Numbered from the stretch's first letter, positions 17,768-29,246 are shown. The stretch: 64,000 nt of DNA from Evansella cellulosilytica DSM 2522 (GCF_000177235.2 NC_014829.1:682001-746000), one strand, 5' to 3'. Numbers and translations: made by a program. Notes: generated by a model from the letters alone, not told the origin.

Positions 17768-18526
17768 ATGCAGATTTTATCAGTAGAAAATATAAGTAAA
17801 ACGTACGGGTCAAGGAAAATGGTAAATGAATATGTAGCCTTGAAAAATATTAGCTTCCAAGTGACTGAAGGAGAGTTTATCGGTGTCATGGGTGCATCAG
17901 GATCAGGGAAGACGACACTCCTTAACATATTAGGAAGTTTAGACAAGGCTACCTCTGGAACGTTTGAAATGGCTGGGAAGGATATTGCTTCCTTAAGTAA
18001 AAAAGAGCTTGCAGAACATCGAATGAAAAATATTGGCTTTATTTTTCAAGATTATAATTTACTTGAAACGATGACGCTAAAGGAAAATATTATTTTACCA
18101 CTTGCCCTTCAAGGAGAAGATGCTAGTGTAATTGAAGAAAAGCTCGAACCACTTATTACAGATTTGGGAATTTCAGATGTCGTAATGAAATATCCGTATG
18201 AGGTATCTGGAGGCGAACAGCAACGGGCAGCTGCGTGTCGTGCCCTCATTACTAATCCGAGACTAATATTAGCAGATGAGCCTACCGGCAATCTCGATTC
18301 TAAATCTAGTAAAGACTTACTTAACATATTGACGTATATTAACAAGCAGTATCAAGCCACAATTTTAATGGTTACTCATGATGTGTTTGCAGCGAGCTAT
18401 TGTGAAAAGATTATGTTTATCCGCGACGGAGAAATATATAACGAACTTTACGCAGGAGAGGATAAGAAGCAATTTTTTGATTCGATTATTGATGTAATGA
18501 GTGTGCTTGGAGGCGAGAGGAAATGA
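17768..18526 (+). CDS. BceA-like ABC transporter ATP-binding protein
   Basis: A 252-residue ATPase of the MacB/BceA type: Walker [14 protein letters not shown]-loop FQDYNLLE, signature [10 protein letters not shown], Walker [15 protein letters not shown]-loop MVTHD. Pairs with the FtsX-type permease that overlaps by 4 nt. GGAGG precedes the ATG. The 91-bp gap after the kinase gene has no clear terminator. Confidence 0.94.
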   Translation: MQILSVENISKTYGSRKMVNEYVALKNISFQVTEGEFIGVMGASGSGKTTLLNILGSLDKATSGTFEMAGKDIASLSKKELAEHRMKNIGFIFQDYNLLETMTLKENIILPLALQGEDASVIEEKLEPLITDLGISDVVMKYPYEVSGGEQQRAAACRALITNPRLILADEPTGNLDSKSSKDLLNILTYINKQYQATILMVTHDVFAASYCEKIMFIRDGEIYNELYAGEDKKQFFDSIIDVMSVLGGERK

Positions 18527-20484
18527 AGCTTTCGACATTGGCACTCAGGAATATCAAGCTCAATTTCAAAAAATATGTCATATATTTCTTTTCGCTTAGC
18601 TTCAGTGTATTTACTACTTACTCTTTTTTAGCGCTAATTCAAAATGAAGATATAAAGCAACAGTTTATTTATGATGATAGATATCAATCCCTTTTAATAA
18701 GCTTTGGATTTCTCATTATGGTCTTTGTTATATTCTTTTTGATCAGTTCGAATAATAGCTTTATTAAAGCTAGAAAGAAAGAGATTTCCACCTATTCCTT
18801 ATTCGGTATGTCAAACATAAAGATTGGTAAGTTGCTTTTTATTGAGACGATCATTGTTGGCGCCGGTACGCTTATTATTGGTATAGGAGCAGGTATCTTT
18901 TTTTCTAAGCTGATTGCAATGATCCTGTTGGACATTACTTTAGCGTCGTTTACGGGACATATAGCCTTTTCAATCGACCCGATGTCAATCGTTATCACAG
19001 TTAGTATATTTTTCATTATTTTTGTTTTAATGGGATTGTCTGGCCTGCGCGTCATTAGTAAGTTTGAACTTGTTGATTTATTTAAAGCATCTAAAATATC
19101 AGAAGGAAGAACGAAGGGATCTTATTTTGGTCTATTATTTTCGTTTTTACTCATAGGTATTGGTTATCGAATAGCGACACTAGAAAACCAAGAAACCGTC
19201 GCTACCTTTGCATTACTTATTCTCATTCTCGTCATAGGCGGAACATACATGTTTTTCTGGGTGGGGCTACCGAAAATCCTTTATTTATTAAAGAAAAATA
19301 AAAGGATGTATTTGAAGGGTGACAATCTTATAGCTACCTCATCATTATCACATAGAGTGTTAACAATATCCTCGACGATGGCAACAATTGCAATTTTGTC
19401 TGCAGTTGCGACAACAGCTATTGCTACAGGCTACACGCTTTATAGTAATGTTGAAGTGAACACCTATAACACCGTTGGATACGATATGTATTATTATGGG
19501 GGCGATGAAGATGTACTAGAAGCTGTTTATAATACGTTTGTTGAGCACGATACTGAAATGACAGAACAATATTCCGTTATGTTATACAAAACGAGCCCTC
19601 ATATGCAAGATGTTTGGGGAGACGGAGTTCAATATATTCATGCAGACAATGATCATTATTTTCGTATTTATAGTAGTTCCGAATTTAATGAGCTAACAGC
19701 AATTTCAAGGTTGGATATTCCACCATTATCTTTGGCGACAGGAGAAGCGGTTTACGTACGTGGTTTCATTCCTGATGAGATGCAAGAGGCGCTAATGAAT
19801 CACGAATTACTCTTTTCGGTAAAAACATTGGAAATCACATCATCAAAGGAAATTCCTGTTGGAGAATTCGGGGCAATTCATACGATTGTTATTCATGATG
19901 AGGATTATGATGCTTTATATGAAGCAGGTGATATTAAATTAAGTCTACATGAGAATAGTGAAGCACATGTATTTAATTTTGAAAGAGCGTTATCCTCACA
20001 GGAATTAAATAAAGATTTGAATGCGCTGCTTTCTGGTAAAGTAGGGAGCTATCGAACCGCTCTCAATAACTTTAATGAAGGGATGGAAACTTTCGGATTA
20101 GTTTGTTTCATCGGTTTTTTTATGAGCGTTGTGTTTATTTTAATGACAGCAAGCCTTTTATACTTTAAACAAATGATGGCCGCAGAAGAAGAAAAACACC
20201 AATTTAAGATGCTAAGAAAAATAGGGATGGACAGTAAGACGGAAAAAAAAGTGATAAGAAAAAGATTGCTTCCAGTATTTTTGCTTCCGTTATTGGTAGG
20301 AATTCTTCACAGTATTTTTGCAATGAAATCGGCTGACACGATGGTGTTTACTTACGTTATAGCCGTTGAAAATTCGTATTTAACGGTTCTAGCTTTTTCT
20401 ACTGTCATGTATATATTATATGCGCTTGTTTATGGCTTGTTCTTTTTTATAACAAAAAGTCAATTTGCACGTATCGTGAAATAA
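18523..20484 (+). CDS. BceB-like ABC transporter permease (peptide antibiotic resistance)
   Basis: A 653-residue FtsX-type permease of about ten spans with a large extracellular domain between roughly residues 305 and 520, the BceB layout in which that domain determines peptide recognition. The conserved N-terminus (LALRNIKLNFKKYVIYFFSL) and the last FtsX-fold block (from about 520) are typical. Bce transporters free lipid II-cycle intermediates from bacitracin or lantibiotic-like peptides. The specific drug cannot be told. Confidence 0.93.
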   Translation: MKLSTLALRNIKLNFKKYVIYFFSLSFSVFTTYSFLALIQNEDIKQQFIYDDRYQSLLISFGFLIMVFVIFFLISSNNSFIKARKKEISTYSLFGMSNIKIGKLLFIETIIVGAGTLIIGIGAGIFFSKLIAMILLDITLASFTGHIAFSIDPMSIVITVSIFFIIFVLMGLSGLRVISKFELVDLFKASKISEGRTKGSYFGLLFSFLLIGIGYRIATLENQETVATFALLILILVIGGTYMFFWVGLPKILYLLKKNKRMYLKGDNLIATSSLSHRVLTISSTMATIAILSAVATTAIATGYTLYSNVEVNTYNTVGYDMYYYGGDEDVLEAVYNTFVEHDTEMTEQYSVMLYKTSPHMQDVWGDGVQYIHADNDHYFRIYSSSEFNELTAISRLDIPPLSLATGEAVYVRGFIPDEMQEALMNHELLFSVKTLEITSSKEIPVGEFGAIHTIVIHDEDYDALYEAGDIKLSLHENSEAHVFNFERALSSQELNKDLNALLSGKVGSYRTALNNFNEGMETFGLVCFIGFFMSVVFILMTASLLYFKQMMAAEEEKHQFKMLRKIGMDSKTEKKVIRKRLLPVFLLPLLVGILHSIFAMKSADTMVFTYVIAVENSYLTVLAFSTVMYILYALVYGLFFFITKSQFARIVK

Positions 20485-20766
20485 ATATGGAACCTCATAC
20501 GATTTAAAAACGTACGTAATATAAATGGCACTTTAAAAGAATAGTAGTCGCCGAAATACAATCTGTTCCTTGCTATAAATGGTTAACACTACCTTTATTC
20601 GGGAAAAGCTAAAACAATCACTTGCTATTTGAGTTTCTCGTATAAGGAGACCAGGTTAGTAGACAATACGTTTAGATGCGATTTTTTGAAGTTCATCATA
20701 GATTAATGTCACATGCATATTTTCTAACAGAATATCTTAGTAAAAAAATTCTGAGGAGGAAGAAAA

Positions 20767-21081
20767 ATGAGATCAACTGTTGGTAAAGCTATTTCGTTAG
20801 GTTTAGGGCTTGCGATTGCAGGTAAAGAACAGATTGAAAAAACAGTAGATGAGCTAGTGAAAAGAGGAGAGGTAAAAAAGGAAGAATCTAAAGCGTTAAT
20901 TGATGAATTGCTACGTAAGGGTGACGAAACAAAGGAACAAATGGAGGAAATCGTCAAGGAGCGAGTTGATGCGATTTTAGGTGATTCTAAGCTAGTGAGA
21001 AAAAAAGATCTAATCGAGATTGAGCGTAGGTTAGCCAAATTAGAGCAAGAGAAGGAAGAAGAAGAAGGTGCGAATGACTAG
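20767..21081 (+). CDS. Phasin-like coiled-coil protein
   Basis: A 104-residue, highly charged, helical protein: a short apolar N-terminus (SLGLGLAIAGKEQIEK) then heptad-like helix to an acidic end. The pattern matches small phasin-family/polyhydroxyalkanoate-regulator-like proteins that often precede ABC1-kinase genes in Firmicutes (recognised from memory). GAGGAGG lies 7 nt upstream of the ATG, and the ABC1-kinase gene starts 12 bp after its stop. No PHA genes are nearby, so a granule role is not supported here. Confidence 0.7.
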   Translation: MRSTVGKAISLGLGLAIAGKEQIEKTVDELVKRGEVKKEESKALIDELLRKGDETKEQMEEIVKERVDAILGDSKLVRKKDLIEIERRLAKLEQEKEEEEGAND

Positions 21082-21093
21082 GAGGCATTAGTA

Positions 21094-22767
21094 ATGGGCT
21101 CAGGTAGACGTTTTCGACAGCTTCAACGCTATAGAACGATTGCTACAGCCTTAGCAAGAAATGGACTTGGCTACCTTTTCCATGAGACTGGATTAACCGA
21201 AAAGATACTATCCTTTCGAAGTGAAGAAAGAAAAGCGGTAAAAGATAAGAGTACCGGAGAAAGAGTCCGACTTTTATTGGAGGAATTAGGTACCACCTAT
21301 ATTAAGCTAGGTCAAATTGCTAGTACGAGACCAGATTTATTACCACCTGACATTGTTAAAGAGCTAGGACGTTTACAAGATGATGTACCTCCATTTTCAT
21401 ATGAAGAAGCCTCCGTCATTATTGAGCAGGAGCTAGGGGAACCTGTTGAAAGCCTATTTAAGGAGTTTTCAGAGACTCCTTTAGCTGCTGCCTCTATTGG
21501 CCAAGTTCATTATGCTGTTTTAAAAGACGGCACTGAGGTAGTAGTTAAAGTGCAAAGGCCTGGCATTATACCTCAAATGGAAACAGATTTAGAAATCATT
21601 GCTGACTGGGCGAGACTAGCAGAGACTCATTTTGACTGGGCGCGTGATTATGGTTTACGCGATATTATTGACGAGATTGGTAAAGGGATGCTTCTAGAAC
21701 TCGATTATCGAAATGAAGCACGTAACATGGAAAGATTCGCAAATAAGTCGGTGAATCATGAGTACATTCATATTCCAGATGTATATTGGAACTATACAAC
21801 GAAGCGAATTTTAACAATGGATTATGTTGAGGGAATTCGTATTTCAAATTTAGAAGCATTAGATAGCGCAGGTTATGATCGGAGTTTGCTTGCAAAAAGA
21901 CTATCTGAAACTATCTTCCATCAAGTGTTGATTGACGGCGTGTTCCATGCGGATCCTCATCCAGGTAACGTTTTAGCCCTCCCTAATGGAGGTATTGCGT
22001 TACTTGATTTCGGCATGGTTGGCCGTTTATCTCCAGAAAAAAAGAAGTACGCAGTATCCTTAATTATTGCATTGAGAAATCAAAATACAAAGGGTATTTT
22101 ACGTGCAGTTACAAATATGGGAATCGTTCATCCGGATACTAATATGGATCAACTATATTTAGATGTCGATGATCTTCGAGAAAAGTATTATGATGTACCT
22201 TTAGAGCAACTAAGCTTAGGACAAGCAATTGAAGATTTGTTTACTATTGCTTTCAAACACCAAATTCGCATCCCAACGGAATTAACACTGTTAGGCAAAT
22301 CGTTGCTAACAACAGAAGGTGTAGTTGTGGCGCTAGACCCAACGTTTAGTATATTTGATGTTGCAGAACCTATGGGAAAAAAATTAATTCTTGATAGACT
22401 CGATCCATGGAAAAAAATAAAGAGTATATCTATGGACGTGCAAGATTATCTAGATTTATTGAATGAAGTACCAGTAAGCTTAAAGCAGTTTTTATCAATT
22501 CTACGTCATGGGAAGATGAAAATAGAAATAGACTCTCCTCAAACAGACGTGCTAATGAGAAAGATGGATCGGATAAGTAATCGATTATCGTTTAGTATCG
22601 TGCTACTTTCGCTAAGCATTATTATGCTTGGCTTAATCATTGGAGCAGCGTTAAGTGGTACACAAACAATCTTATGGCGGTTACCCATCATTGAAATTAG
22701 CTTTGTCATTTCTATTCTCATGGTCGTTTGGCTGTTTTTTTCGATTTTTCGATCAGGGCGATTTTGA
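21094..22767 (+). CDS. ABC1/UbiB-family atypical kinase, full length
   Basis: A 557-residue member of the ABC1/ADCK/UbiB family. The KxGQ motif (TYIKLGQIASTRPDLLP), the Ala-rich loop PLAAASIGQVH, the VAIK-like lysine strand (TEVVVKVQRP), HADPHPGN and LLDFGMVG are all present, and two C-terminal spans (about 486-506 and 510-545) anchor it. TAGGAGG precedes the ATG. Probably co-transcribed with the phasin-like gene. Paralogue of the partial gene at 1-848. Physiological substrate unknown. Confidence 0.92.
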   Translation: MGSGRRFRQLQRYRTIATALARNGLGYLFHETGLTEKILSFRSEERKAVKDKSTGERVRLLLEELGTTYIKLGQIASTRPDLLPPDIVKELGRLQDDVPPFSYEEASVIIEQELGEPVESLFKEFSETPLAAASIGQVHYAVLKDGTEVVVKVQRPGIIPQMETDLEIIADWARLAETHFDWARDYGLRDIIDEIGKGMLLELDYRNEARNMERFANKSVNHEYIHIPDVYWNYTTKRILTMDYVEGIRISNLEALDSAGYDRSLLAKRLSETIFHQVLIDGVFHADPHPGNVLALPNGGIALLDFGMVGRLSPEKKKYAVSLIIALRNQNTKGILRAVTNMGIVHPDTNMDQLYLDVDDLREKYYDVPLEQLSLGQAIEDLFTIAFKHQIRIPTELTLLGKSLLTTEGVVVALDPTFSIFDVAEPMGKKLILDRLDPWKKIKSISMDVQDYLDLLNEVPVSLKQFLSILRHGKMKIEIDSPQTDVLMRKMDRISNRLSFSIVLLSLSIIMLGLIIGAALSGTQTILWRLPIIEISFVISILMVVWLFFSIFRSGRF

Positions 22768-22809
22768 CGTCTATGAGTTGGGTATGTAAATATGAAGCTA
22801 ATCCACTTG

Positions 22810-22856
22810 AGGTTGACTCGATAGGTTGATTTTTACCTGTTGAGTCAACCTTTTAC
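22810..22856 (+). terminator. Terminator of the phasin-like/ABC1-kinase operon (CTCAAAAGGT hairpin family)
   Basis: AGGTTGACTCGATAGGT (22810-22826) pairs with ACCTGTTGAGTCAACCT (22835-22851) with two imperfect pairs, then TTT. A member of the dispersed hairpin family. Confidence 0.8.
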
Positions 22857-22974
22857 CATTCTTTAAATCGCTTCTTATAGTGGACGCTTGGCGAGTTGCG
22901 ATGCGTCATCTGTCCATGAGGGGATCGGAAAGTGGGTGAGAGTTGAACCATCTGCCCTTGAGCAAAGAAAAAAG

Positions 22975-23017
22975 CGCCTGAAGGTAAGATGGAACTATGC
23001 CATCTTCCCTTCAGGCG
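22975..23017 (-). terminator. Terminator of the chemoreceptor gene
   Basis: CGCCTGAAGG.AAGATGG (from 22975) pairs with CCATCTT.CCTTCAGGCG (to 23017), about 17 bp with one mismatch; on the minus strand it is followed by CTTTTTTCTTT. It ends the gene at 23122-24594. Confidence 0.85.
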
Positions 23018-23121
23018 AAAATAAATAGCTGAAGGGAAAAAGCAACGTTCTCTCCCTCCAAAAATACACTATTATAAATATGCGATCGACTTCGATTACC
23101 GAGTGTAATCTAGAATACTTA

Positions 23122-24594
23122 TTAGTTTTTCACCAAGCTTTGTAATTGATCAGAGAGTAGTTCTAACTCTTTGTACGATTTTACAATATCATTTATTTGT
23201 TGGTGCTGCTCTTCAGCACTAGCTAATATTTCTTCTACAGAAGCACTTGATTGCTGTGCACCACTAGAAAGAGAAGAAATTTCATCAATAATGGCTGAGG
23301 AGTTATTTTCCATCGCCTTTAGTTGTTGTGCCACTAATTCAGACTGTCGCAGTACTTCATTTGCATGCTCTAGCATTTCAACAAAGGTTGATTTTGTTTT
23401 CTCGGTTACTTCTAGGCTAGTTGATACTGCTTGTTCGCCTTCTTGAACTTGATTTGTTACTTCTACCGTTTTAGCTTGAATGCTATTAATGATTCCAGCA
23501 ATTTCTAATGTAGATTTTTGTGAGCTTTCAGCAAGCTTTCTCACCTCGTCGGCAACGACAGCAAAGCCTTTACCAGCTTCGCCAGCACGAGCAGCTTCAA
23601 TTGCGGCATTTAATGCTAATAGATTTGTTTGTTCACTCACTTCGTTAATTGTATTGAGAATACTTCCAATTTTTTCTGTTTCTTGATTTAACTGAACCAT
23701 TAGTGAACTTGCATTATGAACAGATTTGTTCACTTGCATCATTTCATCAGAAAGGGTGTTAATCATTGCTTGCCCACTATGAGCTGCCATTTCAGTCTTT
23801 TTAGAAATACTTGAAAGTGTGTTTGCACTATCGACGACATTAGTAATAATATCTCCTGAGTTAATCATTGATTCGTTCATATCTGTAACACTGCTTGCTT
23901 GAGCTTCAATCACTTTTGACACTTCTGAAAAACCAATTGTAAGCTCGTCTGAAATTTGATTTGTTTTCTCAATGTTAGATTTAAATGATGTATTAAAGGA
24001 AGCAAGAACCCCTACAGTTTCTTTTACCTTAGATAATAGCTTCTCCACATCATTCTTTTTATTTTCAATTTCAATACTATCTTTTTCCATTTTATTTAAT
24101 GTTTTCCCACCTAAGTAAGCTTGGGTTACAAAGATGATGACAGTAGCAATGTTGACAGCTAACAGTGTTACTAATATTTCTGTATCAGCCCCGTAGAACA
24201 TTTCTTCATGAAAATTGAAGAAAAAAAACACGGTCAAGCATCCACCTAAAAAACCTGTCAAAGCTATTGATATAGTATGGTTATAAAGCATTACGATAGC
24301 AAGACTAAAATAGATGAGTGCATAGTTTGATAATTTCGGTGATCCGATTATGGTTACAAGTACTAGTAAAGGAAATCCAACTGCAACATAATAATGTAGT
24401 TTAGTAGTAAATAACTTAAAAAAGGTGAAGATCGTCATTGGAATAACAATGAAAAGTCCAGCGATGCCATATGTAATCAGCCCACTCCATTCTGCTCCAA
24501 TAATGAGGCTGTTAATGAGCCCTAAAATATAGGAAACCCATAGTAATATCGTTACAATTTTATTCCTACCGTGATAAAAAGTGTTTTTATTCAT
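23122..24594 (-). CDS. Methyl-accepting chemotaxis protein with multi-span N-terminus
   Basis: A 490-residue receptor. About six membrane spans occupy residues 14-165 with no large extracellular ligand domain, then a cytoplasmic signalling coiled coil whose hairpin tip is [18 protein letters not shown], with [16 protein letters not shown] following. No clear HAMP domain is seen. It would signal to CheA/CheW, perhaps on membrane or intracellular cues. A single-gene unit with its own terminator at 22975-23017. Confidence 0.92.
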   Translation of the reverse strand: MNKNTFYHGRNKIVTILLWVSYILGLINSLIIGAEWSGLITYGIAGLFIVIPMTIFTFFKLFTTKLHYYVAVGFPLLVLVTIIGSPKLSNYALIYFSLAIVMLYNHTISIALTGFLGGCLTVFFFFNFHEEMFYGADTEILVTLLAVNIATVIIFVTQAYLGGKTLNKMEKDSIEIENKKNDVEKLLSKVKETVGVLASFNTSFKSNIEKTNQISDELTIGFSEVSKVIEAQASSVTDMNESMINSGDIITNVVDSANTLSSISKKTEMAAHSGQAMINTLSDEMMQVNKSVHNASSLMVQLNQETEKIGSILNTINEVSEQTNLLALNAAIEAARAGEAGKGFAVVADEVRKLAESSQKSTLEIAGIINSIQAKTVEVTNQVQEGEQAVSTSLEVTEKTKSTFVEMLEHANEVLRQSELVAQQLKAMENNSSAIIDEISSLSSGAQQSSASVEEILASAEEQHQQINDIVKSYKELELLSDQLQSLVKN

Positions 24595-24702
24595 ATGACT
24601 TGCCTCCTGATTTTTTCAATATGTTATAGTACAACCACCTTCGACATAAGTATACTAAAATCGACGTATTTTGAATATAGCTAAAATTCTTTCCATAATA
24701 AA

Positions 24703-24746
24703 AAAGGAAGGCTTAAAGAGTTGCTACAATCTCTTAAGCCTTCCTT
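24703..24746 (-). terminator. Terminator of the arabinofuranosidase gene
   Basis: AAGGAAGGCTTAAAGAG pairs with CTCTTAAGCCTTCCTT with a one-base bulge; on the minus strand it is followed by TTTTT (complement of 24701-24705). Confidence 0.85.
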
Positions 24747-24841
24747 GTATTGAGTTTAGACTGTTTCTTTCCCCACGTAATAGCGAGAAGAATACTCACT
24801 TCTATTCAAAAAAACCAACAACTATCTAAGGGGAAATCAGC

Positions 24842-26371
<1,530 letters not shown>

Positions 26372-26396
26372 TTAAATAAAAATGATTAACGTAACT

Positions 26397-26410
26397 TGAA
26401 AGCGCTTTAT
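26397..26410. promoter_or_regulatory. cre-like site (CcpA) upstream of abfA
   Basis: TGAAAGCGCTTTAT matches the palindromic cre TGWAARCGYTWWCA at 12 of 14 bases. It sits just upstream of the abfA ribosome binding site, where CcpA binding would block transcription when preferred sugars are available. Confidence 0.6.
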
Positions 26411-26598
26411 AGCTTTATATCAATTTTAACAATAGATGGTGTGATTTTCTATATTATTCCTAAATATCATCAACTAACAAACATGAATTGTCCAAGTTGT
26501 GAATAGCAATAAGATAGGGAGAATAGATAAAGGAATTTTTCACTTTAATGATACTTTATCTAAATGATTTCGGATTCTTGTATATAGGGGGAAATCTA

Positions 26599-28425
26599 AT
26601 GGTCGAAGCAATTTTGAAGCTGTTTATTAATGATCAGCAAGTAGAATCAATTTTATCAAATTCGTTCATTGAACTTATTTTCATGGTGCTGTTTGTAACC
26701 TTTGTTGTTACAGTTTTCGTTCATTTTATTTTGTATAGTAGGTTAAGAAGAATTCGCCATCACTTATATGCTACGAATTCCTTGAATATTGAACCATTAA
26801 GTTCGTTTAAGAAAGACTTTGATGAAAAGCAGAAGGAGGAGTCTGTAAAGGTAGAGACGTTTGTTGAGCAGAAGTTTTCTAGCTGGCGTGTATTAAATGT
26901 TCCTGTTGTTAGTTTAATAAAGATGGTACAAATGACGATTTCTATTTTTATATTAGTAGGTGTGTTAGGAACGTTTATAGGGCTTGCAATGTCATTAGGA
27001 AGCATAGACGGTACGGGAGACCAACTAGTAGAAAATGTAGCAGCCGTACTTGCAGGACTTGATGTCGCGTTTTATACGAGTATTGTCGGTATGGGATTCT
27101 CTTTAATTATGACAGTGATGACGAGGGTTGCTAATACTGAATACATGTTAACAGACATTATGTTAAAAATGGAGTCGTATTTACAGGAAAACGAAGAGGA
27201 CGCGATGTCTCGCTTAATTGATGTATCAAAAACAATCAATGGCTCTATCGTAGAGCTGCGTGAAACGAACCAAGCTTCATTATCAAACATTGAAAAGGCT
27301 TTTCATGGATTCCAAGAATATACAGTAGGTTTACAGCAATCTGCAAAAGATTTAGCGAAATTTAATGAAGGATTATCCTCCAATCTAAAAGACTTCCATG
27401 TTCTTTTTGCAAATGTAAAGAAGGTAACTGACAAATTAGATGGATCTATAACAAATCTCAATAAAAACTTTGATTCGTTATTCTCGTATTTTAATAAAAT
27501 GGATAAGAGGAACGAGAGGATGACGACGGCATTTCAGGATACGTATAAAAAAATTGAAGATTTAACTTCTTCGCAGATGGAAACTTTAAAGCATTTTGAA
27601 GGGGCAGTTGAGGAGTGGAAGGAATATATTTCATCTATTGCTGATAGACAAGATACGATTCATACATCGTTTGAGAGGGTTGTAGCCCAAAGTGAAACAC
27701 TCACAAATATGATGAAGGAAAACAACAAACAGTTTAAAGGTATATTCGGTAATGATGTGAGTGCGAAGCTTGGTGGAATTAATACTTACTTAAGCGAGCT
27801 CAAGGGTGATTTTAATAAACTTGGGAATTCGGTTGTTCGTCTTCCAGATGCACTAGAAACGATCAATATGGCACAAGCGGAGTTTAGAACATTATTCTCT
27901 GATCGTTTTGAAGAGCTAAAGCAATTTAATAGAGACTTCAATAACCATTTGAAAACACATGCAGCTGAGTCAGAAAGCTTTGAAAGACACTTATCTGATG
28001 CGTCAAAATCTCATGAGCAAATTGCGATGAAAAACAATCAAATGCTTGCAGAAATTAATCGTGTCACACAGCAAATTACTGACTCCTTCCAACAGAGAGA
28101 AAGTCAAATAGAATCAAGCGTAGGTGTATTAAAGGATACTTTATCTAGGTATGTGAACAATCTAGAAGGGACTTTAGGCGATCGGTTAGATAAGGTAGGG
28201 AGAAGTATAGGTGATTTTGTTGTAGATATGAATGATTCTATTAAAAAAGAGTTTAAGCAAATTGGAGATATTTCTGAGGAAAATCAGCAGAGAACAGCTC
28301 GTCAAACACAGCAAGTATTGAGCGACTTGAATCAGGAGTTTCAGAATTTAAATCGCCTTCTTCAATCATATACCCAAGACATGGTAAGACCACAAAATAG
28401 GATGAGGGTTGGCAGCAATGATTAA
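26599..28425 (+). CDS. ZorA-like MotA/TolQ/ExbB proton-channel protein with long coiled-coil tail
   Basis: A 608-residue protein. Three spans (about 22-46, 112-134, 147-176) give the TolQ/ExbB/ZorA topology; the family signature is GVLGTFIGLAMSL (121-133) and LAGLDVAFYTSIVGMGFSL. After residue 180 a predicted helical, coiled-coil cytoplasmic tail runs to the C-terminus (about 430 residues), far longer than MotA, TolQ or ExbB tails but like ZorA. ATG 26599 follows a GGGGGAAA stretch; the longer frame from 26548 has no site. Its stop overlaps the ZorB-like start by 8 nt. No flagellar, Tol or TonB genes are near. Confidence 0.85.
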   Translation: MVEAILKLFINDQQVESILSNSFIELIFMVLFVTFVVTVFVHFILYSRLRRIRHHLYATNSLNIEPLSSFKKDFDEKQKEESVKVETFVEQKFSSWRVLNVPVVSLIKMVQMTISIFILVGVLGTFIGLAMSLGSIDGTGDQLVENVAAVLAGLDVAFYTSIVGMGFSLIMTVMTRVANTEYMLTDIMLKMESYLQENEEDAMSRLIDVSKTINGSIVELRETNQASLSNIEKAFHGFQEYTVGLQQSAKDLAKFNEGLSSNLKDFHVLFANVKKVTDKLDGSITNLNKNFDSLFSYFNKMDKRNERMTTAFQDTYKKIEDLTSSQMETLKHFEGAVEEWKEYISSIADRQDTIHTSFERVVAQSETLTNMMKENNKQFKGIFGNDVSAKLGGINTYLSELKGDFNKLGNSVVRLPDALETINMAQAEFRTLFSDRFEELKQFNRDFNNHLKTHAAESESFERHLSDASKSHEQIAMKNNQMLAEINRVTQQITDSFQQRESQIESSVGVLKDTLSRYVNNLEGTLGDRLDKVGRSIGDFVVDMNDSIKKEFKQIGDISEENQQRTARQTQQVLSDLNQEFQNLNRLLQSYTQDMVRPQNRMRVGSND

Positions 28426-29116
28426 TAATAAGTACAAAAGATTATTTAAAGGCGAACAAGATGAAGGGCATTTTTGGCCATCCTTCACAGATTTACTTAC
28501 GGCGATTCTCCTTTGCTTTGTACTTATTTTTATCGTCATGATGGTCATAAAGTCCTTCCAAATTGAAGAGATGAAGCGAACGATAGATCAAATTATGGGT
28601 GTAAGAGTGAACATTATTGAAGATTTAAATGAAGAGTTTAGTGATTCTAGTTTAGCAGTTGAAATTGATGAAAACACCGGAGCGCTCATATTTAACACCG
28701 ATATTTTATTTGAGTTTGATGAAGCAGAACTGAAGCCTGAGGGATTTGAATTTCTCGATGAGTTTGTCCCAACTTATTTAGAAGTATTGTTGGAAGGAGG
28801 CTATGATGAATACATTTCAGAAATTATTATAGAGGGTCATGCTGATAGAACAGGTGGTTATTTGTATAATTTAGAGCTTTCTCAAGAAAGGGCTTTTAGT
28901 GTCGCAGAGCATATATTAAGTGATCGTTTTTCCGACCCTACTGTTCAAGAACCTTTAAAGGAAAAGTTAACGGTTAATGGAAGGTCCTATACTGATGGTA
29001 GAACGGATGAGGAAGGAAATTATAGTCATGAGGACTCCCGAAGGGTTGAATTTAAATTTCGCTTGAGAGATGAAGAAATATTGGAAAAAACGAGAGAATT
29101 ATTAGAAGGACACTAA
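28418..29116 (+). CDS. ZorB-like OmpA/MotB-domain stator protein
   Basis: A 232-residue protein: short cytoplasmic N-terminus, one span with the ion-carrying Asp25 in FWPSFTDLLTAILL (the MotB/ZorB position), a linker, then an OmpA-like peptidoglycan-binding domain with IIIEGHADRTGG, NLELSQERA and the later RRVEFKF. The DxxR-type ligand residues (Asp143, Arg158, Arg208/209) are kept, so wall anchoring is expected. Paired with the ZorA-like gene by an 8-nt overlap. No ZorC, D, E, F or G-like gene follows; a terminator ends the unit. Confidence 0.85.
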   Translation: MINNKYKRLFKGEQDEGHFWPSFTDLLTAILLCFVLIFIVMMVIKSFQIEEMKRTIDQIMGVRVNIIEDLNEEFSDSSLAVEIDENTGALIFNTDILFEFDEAELKPEGFEFLDEFVPTYLEVLLEGGYDEYISEIIIEGHADRTGGYLYNLELSQERAFSVAEHILSDRFSDPTVQEPLKEKLTVNGRSYTDGRTDEEGNYSHEDSRRVEFKFRLRDEEILEKTRELLEGH

Positions 29117-29120
29117 TACA

Positions 29121-29176
29121 AATAAGAGGGACTGAAAAAGTTGATATGTACTTTTGCAGGCCCTCTTATTTTTTAT
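29121..29176 (+). terminator. Terminator of the ZorAB-like operon
   Basis: AATAAGAGGG (29121-29130) pairs with CCCTCTTATT (29161-29170); inside, CTGAAAAAGT/ACTTTTGCAG extends the stem; T-run follows. The inner arm belongs to the CACTGAAAAAGT hairpin module. Confidence 0.85.
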
Positions 29177-29246
29177 CTTTGAGAACAAATCGCGGGAGAG
29201 TGGAGCTATTGTCAGGACACTCACAGCCCCCTTTTTCAAAATGAAT

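Noticed and set aside
26599-29116. Flagellar stator MotAB
   Set aside because: The first protein has three spans rather than four and a tail of over 400 residues, and no flagellar or chemotaxis-operon genes are adjacent; ZorAB-like is the better fit.
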